DNA of 10,463 bases, from the NCBI GenBank assembly GCA_900549975.1, contig URQK01000054.1, positions 1 through 10,463 on the forward strand, read 5' to 3'. The DNA is from an uncultured Mollicutes bacterium. Its GTDB lineage: Bacteria > Bacillota_I > Bacilli_A > RFN20 > CAG-826. The notes below the pieces were generated by a model, which saw nothing but the letters and a program-made list of their open reading frames with translations, did not search any database and was not told where the DNA came from. The position numbers and the translations under genes were made by a program. Numbering within the stretch: position 1 is the first letter of the stretch; each line of letters begins with the position of its first letter. This document shows, in pieces, positions 1-7,111 of this stretch.

Positions 1-428
1 TCTTTGACGGAAGAAGGAACGATAGATAATATAATAAATGTGCAGAGAGAAATTGCGGAATCTAAAAATAATTTATAGATAACAAATTCTACTTTTTCAG
101 TTGCTTCAGTTAAAATCGTTAATCCAATTCTTTTCGTTGAAATTTCATAAACATTTAAAATCATTACTTCTTTTATTTCATAATTATCTTTAGATAAATT
201 TAATAGTTTTACGCCGTAATATATAATAATTGAGCCACATACTATTGCTACAAGAGCGCAGCCGAATATAAGAAAGAAAATTGCAAAATCTTTAAGATTT
301 ACTTCAGTGTCTAATAAAGTTAATAAAAAACATAAAACAATAACTATTAGCCATGCACATGCAGAAAATAAATGAAAAAAGAAACGATTACGAAACCATT
401 TATATTGACTTGTTGCTTTATAATTCAT
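1..428 (-). CDS. Partial multi-pass membrane protein, unknown function (C-terminus off the left edge)
   Basis: Reading the minus strand from ATG at 428-426 gives an open frame of 142 codons with no stop before the window edge, so the C-terminus is missing. The start is supported by AAAGGAGA at 448-441, about 12 bases upstream. The protein begins MNYKATSQYKWFRNR, a basic amphipathic stretch, followed by hydrophobic helices at about residues 20-39 and 48-75. A charged stretch (77-118) follows, then a third hydrophobic segment from about 120 to the edge. Such a layout fits a small integral membrane protein. I recognise no family or catalytic motif. It appears to be the first gene of a leftward transcript with its own promoter at 517-546. 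That the gene is real is likely because of the start signal, promoter and codon use; its function is unknown. Confidence 0.75.
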   Translation of the reverse strand, partial: MNYKATSQYKWFRNRFFFHLFSACAWLIVIVLCFLLTLLDTEVNLKDFAIFFLIFGCALVAIVCGSIIIYYGVKLLNLSKDNYEIKEVMILNVYEISTKRIGLTILTEATEKVEFVIYKLFLDSAISLCTFIILSIVPSSVK

Positions 429-516
429 AATAATTTTTTCTCTCCTTTAAATTTTTATAATGCTTATAATGACTTTAAAATATCAAATGTCATAGTTTTT
501 TGCTTTCACTAAAAAA

Positions 517-546
517 ATTATATCATAGAATTATGTAAAATGTTAA
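517..546 (-). promoter_or_regulatory. Extended -10 sigma-A-type promoter for the leftward membrane protein gene
   Basis: On the minus strand TTAACA (546-541) matches the -35 consensus at five of six bases. It is followed by an 18-base spacer ending in TGA and a perfect TATAAT (522-517), giving an extended -10 element. Transcription would start near 510, leaving a leader of about 80 bases before the ATG at 428. Confidence 0.6.
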
Positions 547-590
547 AAATTAATTGCAGAACTAATAAGATAAATCATAACTATAGATAC

Positions 591-621
591 AAAAAAGTTT
601 GGCAAATTTCGTGCCAAACTT
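591..621 (-). terminator. Rho-independent terminator of the tRNA-Ser gene
   Basis: AAGTTTGGCA (595-604) and TGCCAAACTT (612-621) form a perfect 10-bp stem with a 7-base loop. On the minus strand it is followed by a run of six T (596-591), the classic U-tract. It lies just beyond the 3' end of the leftward tRNA gene, so it most likely ends that transcript. Confidence 0.8.
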
Positions 622-632
622 AATATTTTTCC

Positions 633-723
633 TGGCGGAGAATTAGGGATTTGAACCCTAGCGCCCTGTTACAAGCCTACGAGCTTTCCAAGCCCGCCCC
701 TTCAACCACTTGGGTAATTCTCC
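633..723 (-). tRNA. tRNA-Ser (anticodon GGA)
   Basis: Reading leftward, acceptor strand GGAGAAT (723-717) pairs with ATTCTCC (643-637), followed by discriminator G and an encoded CCA (635-633). The anticodon stem CGGGC/GCTCG encloses the loop TTGGAAA with anticodon GGA at 689-687, reading UCC and UCU codons. The variable arm is long, as expected for a class II serine tRNA. The T-arm contains GGTTCAAAT between a CTAGG/CCTAA-type stem. Length is 91 bases including CCA. Confidence 0.96.
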
Positions 724-734
724 AACGCTTGATA

Positions 735-763
735 ATTGTATCATTATTTTTCACTTTTGTCAT
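735..763 (-). promoter_or_regulatory. Promoter of the tRNA-Ser gene
   Basis: On the minus strand ATGACA (763-758) is a five-of-six -35 match, with a 17-base spacer ending in TGA and TACAAT (740-735) as an extended -10. Transcription would start about 5 bases upstream of the mature tRNA 5' end, a very short leader. Confidence 0.6.
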
Positions 764-770
764 TATTTTT

Positions 771-799
771 TTGCAATTATGACTTATTTAAGTCATAAT
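771..799 (+). promoter_or_regulatory. Possible operon promoter overlapped by a 10-bp inverted repeat
   Basis: TTGCAA (771-776), a 17-base spacer and CATAAT (794-799) form a plausible but not strong promoter for the rightward gene starting at 822. ATTATGACTT (776-785) and AAGTCATAAT (790-799) form a perfect 10-bp inverted repeat with a 4-base centre, covering the spacer and the -10. There is no T-run after it in the plus direction, so it looks more like a protein-binding operator than a terminator. The regulator is unknown. Confidence 0.4.
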
Positions 800-821
800 A
801 TTAGCGAAGAGAGTGATGAAT

Positions 822-1787
822 ATGCAAGAAATATTAATAACCAAAGAGAACGAAGGACAACGTGCGGATAAATTTGTTCGCAAGTTTTTAAATGATGCTC
901 CACTTTCTTTTATTTATCGTATTTTTCGAAAAAAAGATGTAAAGATTAATGGACATTGGATTACTATCGATTATATCTTAAAAAAAGATGATGTTATGAG
1001 AATTTATGTAACTGATGAACAATTAAAAGAATTTAATAATCCTCGCCCAATTGAATCAATTAAATTTAATCATGAAATTATTTATGAAGATGATAATATT
1101 TTAATAGTTAATAAGCCACGTGGATTACTTGTTCATGGTGATGAAAAAGAAAAGAGAATGACATTATCAAATCAAGTATTAAGTTATTTATATGCAAAAG
1201 GCGAATATAATCCTAAAACATCACAAGGATTTACACCCGCTCCGGCACATCGTATTGATCGTAATACTTCTGGATTAGTGGTGTTTGGTAAAACTATTAA
1301 AGCGTTACAATGCTTATTAGAACTATTTAAAGATAAAGAAACATTAGAAAAAGAGTATCTAGCTTTAGTGGTTGGGAAAGTTAATAAAGGAGGCACAATT
1401 GACGCGCCTTTATTTAAAGATGCCGCAAGTGGATTAGTGAAAGTTGATTTTCATTCTTCATTTGCCAAAAGCGCTACTACAATTTACGATATTGAAGAGA
1501 AATTTGAAAATTATACATTATTAAAAATAAGAATTTTAACTGGTAGAACTCATCAAATTCGTGCTCATATGCTCTATATTCATCATCCAGTTGTGGGTGA
1601 TGGAAAATATGGCGATTTTGCTACGAACAGATATTTTAAAGACACATTTAATTTTGAAAATCAATTTTTACATGCTCATAAAATTGAATTTAAAAATGTT
1701 CCAGGTGAATTAAATTATTTATCCAATAAATGCTTTGTTGCTAATTTACCAAAAGAAGAAAAAGATATTTTGAGTAAATTAGCGTAG
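822..1787 (+). CDS. RluA-family 23S rRNA pseudouridine synthase (RluC-like)
   Basis: This enzyme converts specific uridines, most likely in 23S rRNA, to pseudouridine. It has 321 residues from ATG at 822. GTG at 813 and ATG at 816 are in-frame alternatives, but GAGAGTGAT (809-817) suits 822 as a Shine-Dalgarno site, and family members start about ten residues before GQRxDKF. An S4-type RNA-binding domain occupies about residues 12-65 (GQRADKFVRKFL at 12-23). The catalytic domain carries VNKPRGLLVHG, then HRIDRNTSG with the catalytic Asp at 146, and GRTHQIRAHM at 241-250, a conserved motif of the family. Length is normal. The target uridine cannot be read from the sequence: RluC-, RluD- and YjbO-like members look alike, so I give no symbol. 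It heads a five-gene operon ending at pgcA. Confidence 0.93.
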   Translation: MQEILITKENEGQRADKFVRKFLNDAPLSFIYRIFRKKDVKINGHWITIDYILKKDDVMRIYVTDEQLKEFNNPRPIESIKFNHEIIYEDDNILIVNKPRGLLVHGDEKEKRMTLSNQVLSYLYAKGEYNPKTSQGFTPAPAHRIDRNTSGLVVFGKTIKALQCLLELFKDKETLEKEYLALVVGKVNKGGTIDAPLFKDAASGLVKVDFHSSFAKSATTIYDIEEKFENYTLLKIRILTGRTHQIRAHMLYIHHPVVGDGKYGDFATNRYFKDTFNFENQFLHAHKIEFKNVPGELNYLSNKCFVANLPKEEKDILSKLA

Positions 1788-1796
1788 GAGAAAAAC

Positions 1797-2312
1797 ATGA
1801 TATCATTATCTTTAATTTTATTATTGATAAATATTATTGTTATAGTTGCAGTTATTTTTGCAAATGTTTTTAAATCGCGCGTTATTGCTACATCACTTTT
1901 AATGGTGGATTTATTAGCGATGCTATTAAAAGTATTTGATAATTATGTATTTAATAACCAAATTGAAGACTTTTTTATTGATTTAGTTCGTTCTCTAAAC
2001 TTAACAGCAAGCGCAACAAATCCAAACTTTATTGTTTTTATTGCGGGATTAATTGTACTTTTACAACTATTTGTGGCCTGGTTAATGCTTTATGCTTTAT
2101 TAAGACGATTTGTACCATATAAACCGCCTGTACTTTTATCAAAGCATGAAGAAAGAACTTTATTAAATGAAGCCGTACTTTGGAAGTCATTGTTATTTAT
2201 TTCTTTAAATATCATGATAATTTATGTTTTGGCAATATTAAATCATGCTGCTAAATTACCATTTGGCTTATTAGAGCCGTTATTTCGCATTGGATTTGGG
2301 GTGAGATCATGA
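1797..2312 (+). CDS. Four-helix integral membrane protein, unknown
   Basis: A 171-residue protein with hydrophobic segments at about residues 3-24, 29-46, 78-102 and 130-149, and a basic loop RRFVPYKPP near 103-111. There is no signal peptidase site. GGAG (1787-1790), overlapping the upstream stop codon, sits 6 bases before the ATG and fixes the start. It lies 9 bases after the pseudouridine synthase gene and overlaps the next gene by four bases (ATGA), so it is almost surely cotranscribed and probably coupled to it. The size and helix count resemble CvpA-type proteins, but I cannot find their sequence features and do not assign it. It ends in TGA, evidence that UGA is a stop in this organism. 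Confidence 0.82.
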   Translation: MISLSLILLLINIIVIVAVIFANVFKSRVIATSLLMVDLLAMLLKVFDNYVFNNQIEDFFIDLVRSLNLTASATNPNFIVFIAGLIVLLQLFVAWLMLYALLRRFVPYKPPVLLSKHEERTLLNEAVLWKSLLFISLNIMIIYVLAILNHAAKLPFGLLEPLFRIGFGVRS

Positions 2313-3397
2313 ACCCTAGAGAAAAAATATTGTTATTATCCGAAATGTTTGAGGTAGATGTAAGCAAACATATTCAAGCAGTTTTGAGTGAAATCGAAAA
2401 CAGTGAACATTATAAGCAATTAGTTATTAACGTGGAAATGGCATCAAAATATCAAGTGCCATATACCGAAAAGTTTTTAAAAGAATATGAAGAATTAAGT
2501 ATCAATAAAATTACATCGATTAAGGATGCTTTTATTGCACGCGCCAAAGTTGATTATTTATATCAAATCTCGCAACCAAAATACTTCATTAATCCCATCA
2601 TGTTTAATCCTATGGAAATGAATACGAGTATTACAATGATTGGTGAACTTCCTTGCTATTATCATAACAAGGAAATGACAATTGATGAATTAATTACTAA
2701 TGAAGAAATATCCAATAAAGATAAAATTAAGGTAACTAATGAAATTACTAAAAAATGGGCGGAAGACGCGCAAGAAATTATTATTGATAAAGTTAACTTT
2801 TTAATAAGTAAACGTAATAAATTTTATTTTAAAGGGAACCCATTTTCGATATTTAAAAGAGGCTTAATTTATCCAATTTTAATTATTCTAGGTAATATTA
2901 TCTTTTTTGTTAGTATATTTTCTTCTTCAAAGTTTATGAATACTGTTTTATTAGGACATAGTGTTTCTAGCTATTTTTTCTTATTCTTCGTTATTTTCTT
3001 ATTTCTTTTTGAAGCAGGAGAACTATTAAATATTCGTATGGAAGAAAGTTATTTTGATGAGAAAAAATATTGTTATACATATTTAAAAAGTCATGCTTAC
3101 TTATCTGTTAAAAGTTTTGAAGATTCAGTATTTAAAATAAAAAAGACTTTTTTAGAAGCAATTAAAGATAAAAGCAAAGTTAAAACTCCAATTACTAAAG
3201 TTAACTATTTAGCAAATTATCGAAGAATTATTTTGTTTTTAGAATCAAAAGTTAATATTAGTGAAAGAAAATATAAAGAATCCACAATTAACACCATAAA
3301 CATTATCCGCTTAACTATATTAGTTTTATTCTTGTTATCATTGATAGGCTATGCAGTTATTATGTGCATTTCTTATTTGAAAGGCGGTGTTATTTAA
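2309..3397 (+). CDS. Membrane protein with large cytoplasmic-type N-domain, unknown
   Basis: A 362-residue protein with a charged, soluble N-terminal region (1-180), two hydrophobic helices at about 186-205 and 218-236, a second charged region (240-330) and a third helix at about 332-355. The N-region is rich in Glu, Lys and Ile and is probably largely helical; residues 144-171 contain a KKWAEDAQ stretch that might form a coiled coil. No catalytic motif is visible. The start ATG overlaps the previous stop as ATGA and is preceded by GGGGTGAGAT. The stop overlaps the next start by one base (TAATG). The tight spacing suggests a complex with one or both neighbours, which is inference. I recognise no family. 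Confidence 0.82.
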   Translation: MNPREKILLLSEMFEVDVSKHIQAVLSEIENSEHYKQLVINVEMASKYQVPYTEKFLKEYEELSINKITSIKDAFIARAKVDYLYQISQPKYFINPIMFNPMEMNTSITMIGELPCYYHNKEMTIDELITNEEISNKDKIKVTNEITKKWAEDAQEIIIDKVNFLISKRNKFYFKGNPFSIFKRGLIYPILIILGNIIFFVSIFSSSKFMNTVLLGHSVSSYFFLFFVIFLFLFEAGELLNIRMEESYFDEKKYCYTYLKSHAYLSVKSFEDSVFKIKKTFLEAIKDKSKVKTPITKVNYLANYRRIILFLESKVNISERKYKESTINTINIIRLTILVLFLLSLIGYAVIMCISYLKGGVI

Positions 3398-4086
3398 TGG
3401 ATTTAGATGTGTATTTTGATGATTTACATATCACTAATTTAATTGAATTAGGTCAAAATATGTATAAATATCCCGATTTAGCATTTAGCTTAATCATTCG
3501 TGATGATTTTCAAAAATCTTTAAAAGAAAATGAACCTTATTTATATCAAAAGTTCGTGCAATTACAAGATATTGCCGACGATGATGAATTTGTGTTTAAA
3601 GTTAGTTATTTATTTTGCCCATATATGACGCTTAGATACCATGGATATCGTTTTGATAATTTAGAAAATCTTGGTGAAAGAATGATTAACTATGGCCCCG
3701 TCGTTGATGTTTATCTTATGGATTTGATTAAACTTAAATTATTGTCATATGTCTATGAATTACAAGGTTTAAATACTATTTCTAAAGAAAATTACTTAGC
3801 TATAAAAAAAGCGGAAGAAATGGTAATAACTAATCCGAATAAAGCATATTTTACATTAGCATTTGACTTATCTAAGTCAAAAGTTTTAGTATATAATGGT
3901 AAGCCATATATTACTCCAAAGTCTTTCTTAGAAGTAATGAGTAGTGATGTTAATATTACTAAATTTGCCATTGACTTTGAAGATAACGAATACTTTTTTG
4001 CTTGGCTACGATTTTTAAATTATGAAAATCGTTTAAAAAGGTTTAAAAATTTAGTACAATTTATAGAGGAAAGAGAGAAAATATAA
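3397..4086 (+). CDS. Soluble protein with three degenerate ~35-residue repeats, unknown
   Basis: A 229-residue protein with no membrane segment. I chose ATG at 3397, which overlaps the upstream stop as TAATG, because AAGGCGGTG (3381-3389) lies 7 bases ahead; an in-frame ATG at 3364 would run 33 bases into the previous gene. Three segments look related: about residues 9-44 (from DLHITNLIELGQNM), 83-118 (from HGYRFDNLENLGERM, starting at 82) and 167-205 (from YNGKPYITPKSFLEVM, starting at 166). They share a pattern of G-x-x-F/Y, a helix with L-x-x-x-M, then a second helix with spaced aromatic residues, ending in the third copy with FFAWLRF. I have no family name or activity for it. It sits between a membrane protein and pgcA with a one-base gap to the latter. 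Confidence 0.83.
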   Translation: MDLDVYFDDLHITNLIELGQNMYKYPDLAFSLIIRDDFQKSLKENEPYLYQKFVQLQDIADDDEFVFKVSYLFCPYMTLRYHGYRFDNLENLGERMINYGPVVDVYLMDLIKLKLLSYVYELQGLNTISKENYLAIKKAEEMVITNPNKAYFTLAFDLSKSKVLVYNGKPYITPKSFLEVMSSDVNITKFAIDFEDNEYFFAWLRFLNYENRLKRFKNLVQFIEEREKI

Positions 4087-4087
4087 A

Positions 4088-5797
4088 ATGAGTATTATTG
4101 AAACAAATTATCAACGTTGGTTAAACTCACCTGCTGTTGATGAAAAAACCAAAAAAGAAATTTTATCTATGAGTGAAGATGAAAAAAATGATGCATTCTT
4201 TAAAGATGCAGAATTTGGTACAGCTGGAATGCGGGGTATTTTAGGCCCAGGTACTAATCGTCTTAATATCTTTACTGTTCGTAAATCAACTGTGGCATTT
4301 GGTATGTATTTACTTGAAAAATTCCCTAATGCTAAAACTAGTGGTGTTGTTATCTCGCATGATAATAGACATATGTCTCGTGAATTTACTTTAGATACGG
4401 CGAAGACATTAAATGAAATGGGTATTAATACATTTATTTTTGATAGTTTACGTCCAACTCCAGAACTTTCATTTGCGGTTCGTGAATTAAAGGCTGTGGG
4501 AGGAGTTATGATTACCGCAAGCCATAACCCACGCGAATATAATGGCTATAAAGTTTATGATGAAAATGGCTGCCAATTAGTGCCTTATCGCATTGAAAGA
4601 TTACTTGAAATTCTTGCTACTTTACCTGATGAATTATCAGTTACTTATAAAAAAGCAGAAGTTCCAGGAAAAAATGTTGTTTTAGATGATACAATTGACA
4701 ATCGCTATGTTGAAGAAGTATTAAGTATTCGTTTGAATCCAAATTTAGATAAAAAAGGATTTAAAGTAGTTTATACTCCACAACACGGAACAAGTTATAT
4801 ACCTGCAATGAAAATATTTGAAAAAGCCGGTTACAAAGATAATATCTTCCCAGTATTAAGTCAATGTACACCAGATCCTGATTTCTCAAATACTTTATCT
4901 CCAAATCCAGAAGAACCTAAAGCATATATTGAGCCATTAAAATTAGCTAAAGAATTAGATGCAGACTTAATTGTTATGACTGATCCAGATGCTGATAGAG
5001 TGGGTGTTGCTTTTAAAAATTCTCATGGTGAATTTGAATTACTTACGGGTAACCAATCAGGTGCACTATTAATTAATTACATATTAGGAGAACGTAAAGA
5101 AAAAGGTTTACTTTCTAAAAATGGTATTATGTATAACACTATTGTTACATCAACATTTGGTACTAAAATTGCTGCTTCGTATGGTGTTAAAACTGAATCT
5201 TTATTAACTGGATTTAAGTTTATTGGTGATGCAGTTGATTTAGCACTTAAAAACAATGGCCCACATTATGAATTTGGCTATGAAGAATCTTATGGTTGCT
5301 TAATTAAACCTTTTGCTCGTGATAAGGATGCTCAACAAGCTTTACTTATGATTGTGGAAATGACTTTGTTCTATTTAAGACATGGAAAAACATTAGATAT
5401 AGTTAAAGATGAATTAGAACAAAAATTCAATTATTATCATGATACCCAATTCTCAATTGCTTTTAAAGGCGCAGAAGGACCAGCAAAGATGGACAAATTA
5501 ATGGAAGATTTGCGTAAAGGAATTACTTCTATTGCGGGATTTAAAGTTACGAGAATTGAAGATTATGAAAATAGTGTTGCCACAAATGAAGATGGAACAA
5601 AAGAAGTACTTACACTTCCTAAATCAAATGTCTTAAAATTCTATATGGGAGAAGACAAGATTATTTGTGTACGTCCAAGTGGAACTGAACCAAAATGTAA
5701 ATTCTATTATGGTGTAAATGATAAAGATAAAGAGTTTGTTAAAGATTTACCAGCAATCTTACACAAAGATTTATTAAAAATCTTAGGAATTGAATAA
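4088..5797 (+). CDS. pgcA: Phosphoglucomutase / phosphomannomutase (phospho-sugar mutase)
   Basis: This cytoplasmic alpha-D-phosphohexomutase interconverts 6-phospho and 1-phospho sugars, most likely glucose 6-phosphate and glucose 1-phosphate, feeding UDP-glucose and surface glycan synthesis. The 569 residues match the length of Bacilli PgcA. The N-terminal part has FGTAGMRG near 43-50. TASHNPREYNGYK holds the phosphoserine, Ser145. DPDADRVG at 299-306 binds the metal with Asp299, 301 and 303. GYEESYG around 397-403 is the sugar-recognition loop, and RPSGTEPK at 529-536 binds the phosphate. All four signatures are intact. The ATG follows the previous stop with one base between and has purine-rich AGAGGAAAGAGAG upstream. 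It is the last gene of the operon, before the terminator at 5816. Whether mannose phosphate is also a substrate cannot be told. Confidence 0.95.
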   Translation: MSIIETNYQRWLNSPAVDEKTKKEILSMSEDEKNDAFFKDAEFGTAGMRGILGPGTNRLNIFTVRKSTVAFGMYLLEKFPNAKTSGVVISHDNRHMSREFTLDTAKTLNEMGINTFIFDSLRPTPELSFAVRELKAVGGVMITASHNPREYNGYKVYDENGCQLVPYRIERLLEILATLPDELSVTYKKAEVPGKNVVLDDTIDNRYVEEVLSIRLNPNLDKKGFKVVYTPQHGTSYIPAMKIFEKAGYKDNIFPVLSQCTPDPDFSNTLSPNPEEPKAYIEPLKLAKELDADLIVMTDPDADRVGVAFKNSHGEFELLTGNQSGALLINYILGERKEKGLLSKNGIMYNTIVTSTFGTKIAASYGVKTESLLTGFKFIGDAVDLALKNNGPHYEFGYEESYGCLIKPFARDKDAQQALLMIVEMTLFYLRHGKTLDIVKDELEQKFNYYHDTQFSIAFKGAEGPAKMDKLMEDLRKGITSIAGFKVTRIEDYENSVATNEDGTKEVLTLPKSNVLKFYMGEDKIICVRPSGTEPKCKFYYGVNDKDKEFVKDLPAILHKDLLKILGIE

Positions 5798-5815
5798 AGT
5801 TTATAATAATTATAT

Positions 5816-5861
5816 AGTGAACTAATTTAGTTGGATTTCCAATTAATGAAGTTCACTTTTT
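5816..5861 (+). terminator. Terminator after pgcA
   Basis: AGTGAACT (5816-5823) pairs with AGTTCACT (5850-5857), followed by a run of T to 5861. An inner TTGG/CCAA hairpin (about 5831-5842) caps the stem, with mismatched bases between. It lies 18 bases after the pgcA stop. Confidence 0.75.
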
Positions 5862-5873
5862 AAATTGCAGCAT

Positions 5874-5907
5874 TTGCAAATAATTGTTACATATGTTATA
5901 TTATAAT
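5874..5907 (+). promoter_or_regulatory. Probable promoter of the 84-residue membrane protein gene
   Basis: TTGCAA (5874-5879) and TATATT (5897-5902) are separated by 17 bases. A perfect TATAAT at 5902-5907 overlaps the second element and could be the -10 with a poorer -35. The position, just after the pgcA terminator and about 45 bases ahead of the start codon, fits an independent transcript. Confidence 0.5.
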
Positions 5908-5916
5908 TAAAGCTAA

Positions 5917-5932
5917 GTTAGTAGCAACTAAC
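5917..5932 (+). other. Small leader hairpin next to the ribosome binding site
   Basis: GTTAGT (5917-5922) and ACTAAC (5927-5932) form a 6-bp stem with the four-base loop AGCA in the predicted leader, ending three bases before the Shine-Dalgarno sequence GGAGGA (5936-5941). It could affect mRNA stability or ribosome access, but a stem this short may also be chance. Confidence 0.35.
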
Positions 5933-5950
5933 ATCGGAGGACTAGAGTTA

Positions 5951-6205
5951 ATGGATGATTATGATGAAGAAGAATTAAAACAAAATTTGTTAGAAAAACG
6001 TTATTCAATACCAATAGCGGTATTATTATTTATTCTGAGTGTAACGCTTACAATAGCATTTATAGTTGGCTCAATTATAACAAAAACGTTTGAGGGTGCA
6101 TGGTTTTCTATAGTTTTAATCTATGATGCTATATGTGTTTGGTATATTCTATTTGTTTATAACTATTATAAGAAGAAAAAGAAAAAAGAGGCTAATAAAA
6201 AATAG
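5951..6205 (+). CDS. Small two-helix membrane protein, unknown
   Basis: An 84-residue protein starting MDDYDEEELKQ, acidic at the N-terminus, with hydrophobic helices at about residues 20-42 and 48-71 and a strongly basic tail (YYKKKKKKEANKK). The positive-inside rule puts the Lys-rich C-terminus in the cytoplasm, and with two helices the N-terminus too. GGAGGA at 5936-5941, nine bases before the ATG, is a near-perfect ribosome binding site. It appears to be a single-gene transcript, between a promoter at 5874 and a shared terminator at 6220. No family recognised. Confidence 0.78.
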   Translation: MDDYDEEELKQNLLEKRYSIPIAVLLFILSVTLTIAFIVGSIITKTFEGAWFSIVLIYDAICVWYILFVYNYYKKKKKKEANKK

Positions 6206-6219
6206 ACTTGTGATAACAA

Positions 6220-6253
6220 AAAAGATGAGTGACTCAAAGCCTACTCATCTTTT
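6220..6253. terminator. Two-way terminator between convergent genes
   Basis: AAAAGATGAGT (6220-6230) pairs perfectly over 11 bp with ACTCATCTTTT (6243-6253), with a 12-base loop. A-rich and T-rich flanks let it work in both directions: for the 84-residue membrane protein on the plus strand and the HAD phosphatase on the minus strand, whose stop codon (6243-6241) lies at the loop edge. Confidence 0.8.
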
Positions 6254-7053
6254 AAAATATCTTTTAATTCATACATTATGCCATCGTGATTGTTATCAAA
6301 TTTACTAACACGGGAGGCATACTTTTTTAAGTTGTCGTTCGCATTTTTCATAGCCACCGATATTCCTGCAAATTGGAACATTTGAATGTCGTTATTAGCA
6401 TCTCCAAAGGCAATAATGTGGTCGTGGCTAATATTATATAATTTAGCAACATCTGCAAGAGCGTGAGCCTTAGTGACATTAGAGAAGAAGATTTCAGAAT
6501 ATAATTCATAAGCACCCATCCAGAATCTAATTTCTAATCCCGGGTGTTTTTTTACTGCAGCTTCTAATATATTATTAGAAGAAGTAGAATAACTTTTGAT
6601 AATCATAGTCATTGGATCATCGGTTAATGTTTCACGAATATCACCTTTTATTAATTTCATACCTTTAGTAACGAATACACTTTCAAGTGTTTCATCATCT
6701 TTAATAACCCAGAGTTCTTTATTTGTTTCACATAAAACATTTTCAATATATTTTGGCCCAACATCATTATAAATTTGTTTAATTATTTCTTTAGGAAAGG
6801 CAAAATTAACTTCTTTAAATGTCATATCATTAGGAGATATAATATTTGCGCCATTATAGCAAATAATAGGAGAGTGAAGATTTAATTCATCATAATATCT
6901 TTTGATAGAACGAATTGGTCTTCCAGTAGCAATAACAATGATATGACCCAAACTATCTAAATGGTGAAGATATTTTAAAGTATCAGGACATATTTCTTTC
7001 TTACTATTTAGTAATGTTCCATCCAGGTCTAGCGCGATTAAGTATTTTTCCAT
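6241..7053 (-). CDS. Cof-type HAD-superfamily phosphatase
   Basis: A 270-residue cytoplasmic hydrolase of the haloacid dehalogenase superfamily, Cof/YwpJ type (class IIB), which dephosphorylates small phosphorylated metabolites such as sugar phosphates or flavin precursors. Motif I is DLDGTLL at 9-15, with nucleophile Asp9 and acid/base Asp11. Motif II is ATGRP at 42-46 with Thr43. Motif III is Lys195 in VTKAHAL. Motif IV is GDANND at 217-222, with metal-binding Asp218 and Asp222. The region between motifs II and III (about 80-185) forms the class II cap that sets substrate choice. Length is typical. AAAGGA lies upstream of the ATG. The gene stands alone on the minus strand between two small membrane protein genes; the exact substrate cannot be predicted. 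Confidence 0.92.
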   Translation of the reverse strand: MEKYLIALDLDGTLLNSKKEICPDTLKYLHHLDSLGHIIVIATGRPIRSIKRYYDELNLHSPIICYNGANIISPNDMTFKEVNFAFPKEIIKQIYNDVGPKYIENVLCETNKELWVIKDDETLESVFVTKGMKLIKGDIRETLTDDPMTMIIKSYSTSSNNILEAAVKKHPGLEIRFWMGAYELYSEIFFSNVTKAHALADVAKLYNISHDHIIAFGDANNDIQMFQFAGISVAMKNANDNLKKYASRVSKFDNNHDGIMYELKDILKDE

Positions 7054-7111
7054 ATTTTACTTTTTCCTTTCTAATATTTACTATTTATGCATAATTTCTA
7101 ATGGTGATATT

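Noticed and set aside
1184..1396. 70-residue minus-strand open frame
   Set aside because: Lies wholly within the pseudouridine synthase gene on the other strand, with no ribosome binding site and no recognisable sequence.
1797..2312. CvpA-family assignment for the 171-residue membrane protein
   Set aside because: Size and four helices fit, but the N-terminal sequence does not show the CvpA pattern, so naming it would be a guess.
5798..5950. Riboswitch or small RNA gene between pgcA and the 84-residue protein
   Set aside because: The stretch is explained by the pgcA terminator, a promoter and a short leader; it is too short and lacks any known riboswitch core that I can see.
6123..6308. 61-residue plus-strand open frame
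   Set aside because: Overlaps the 84-residue membrane protein in another frame, runs through the two-way terminator, and enters the HAD gene.
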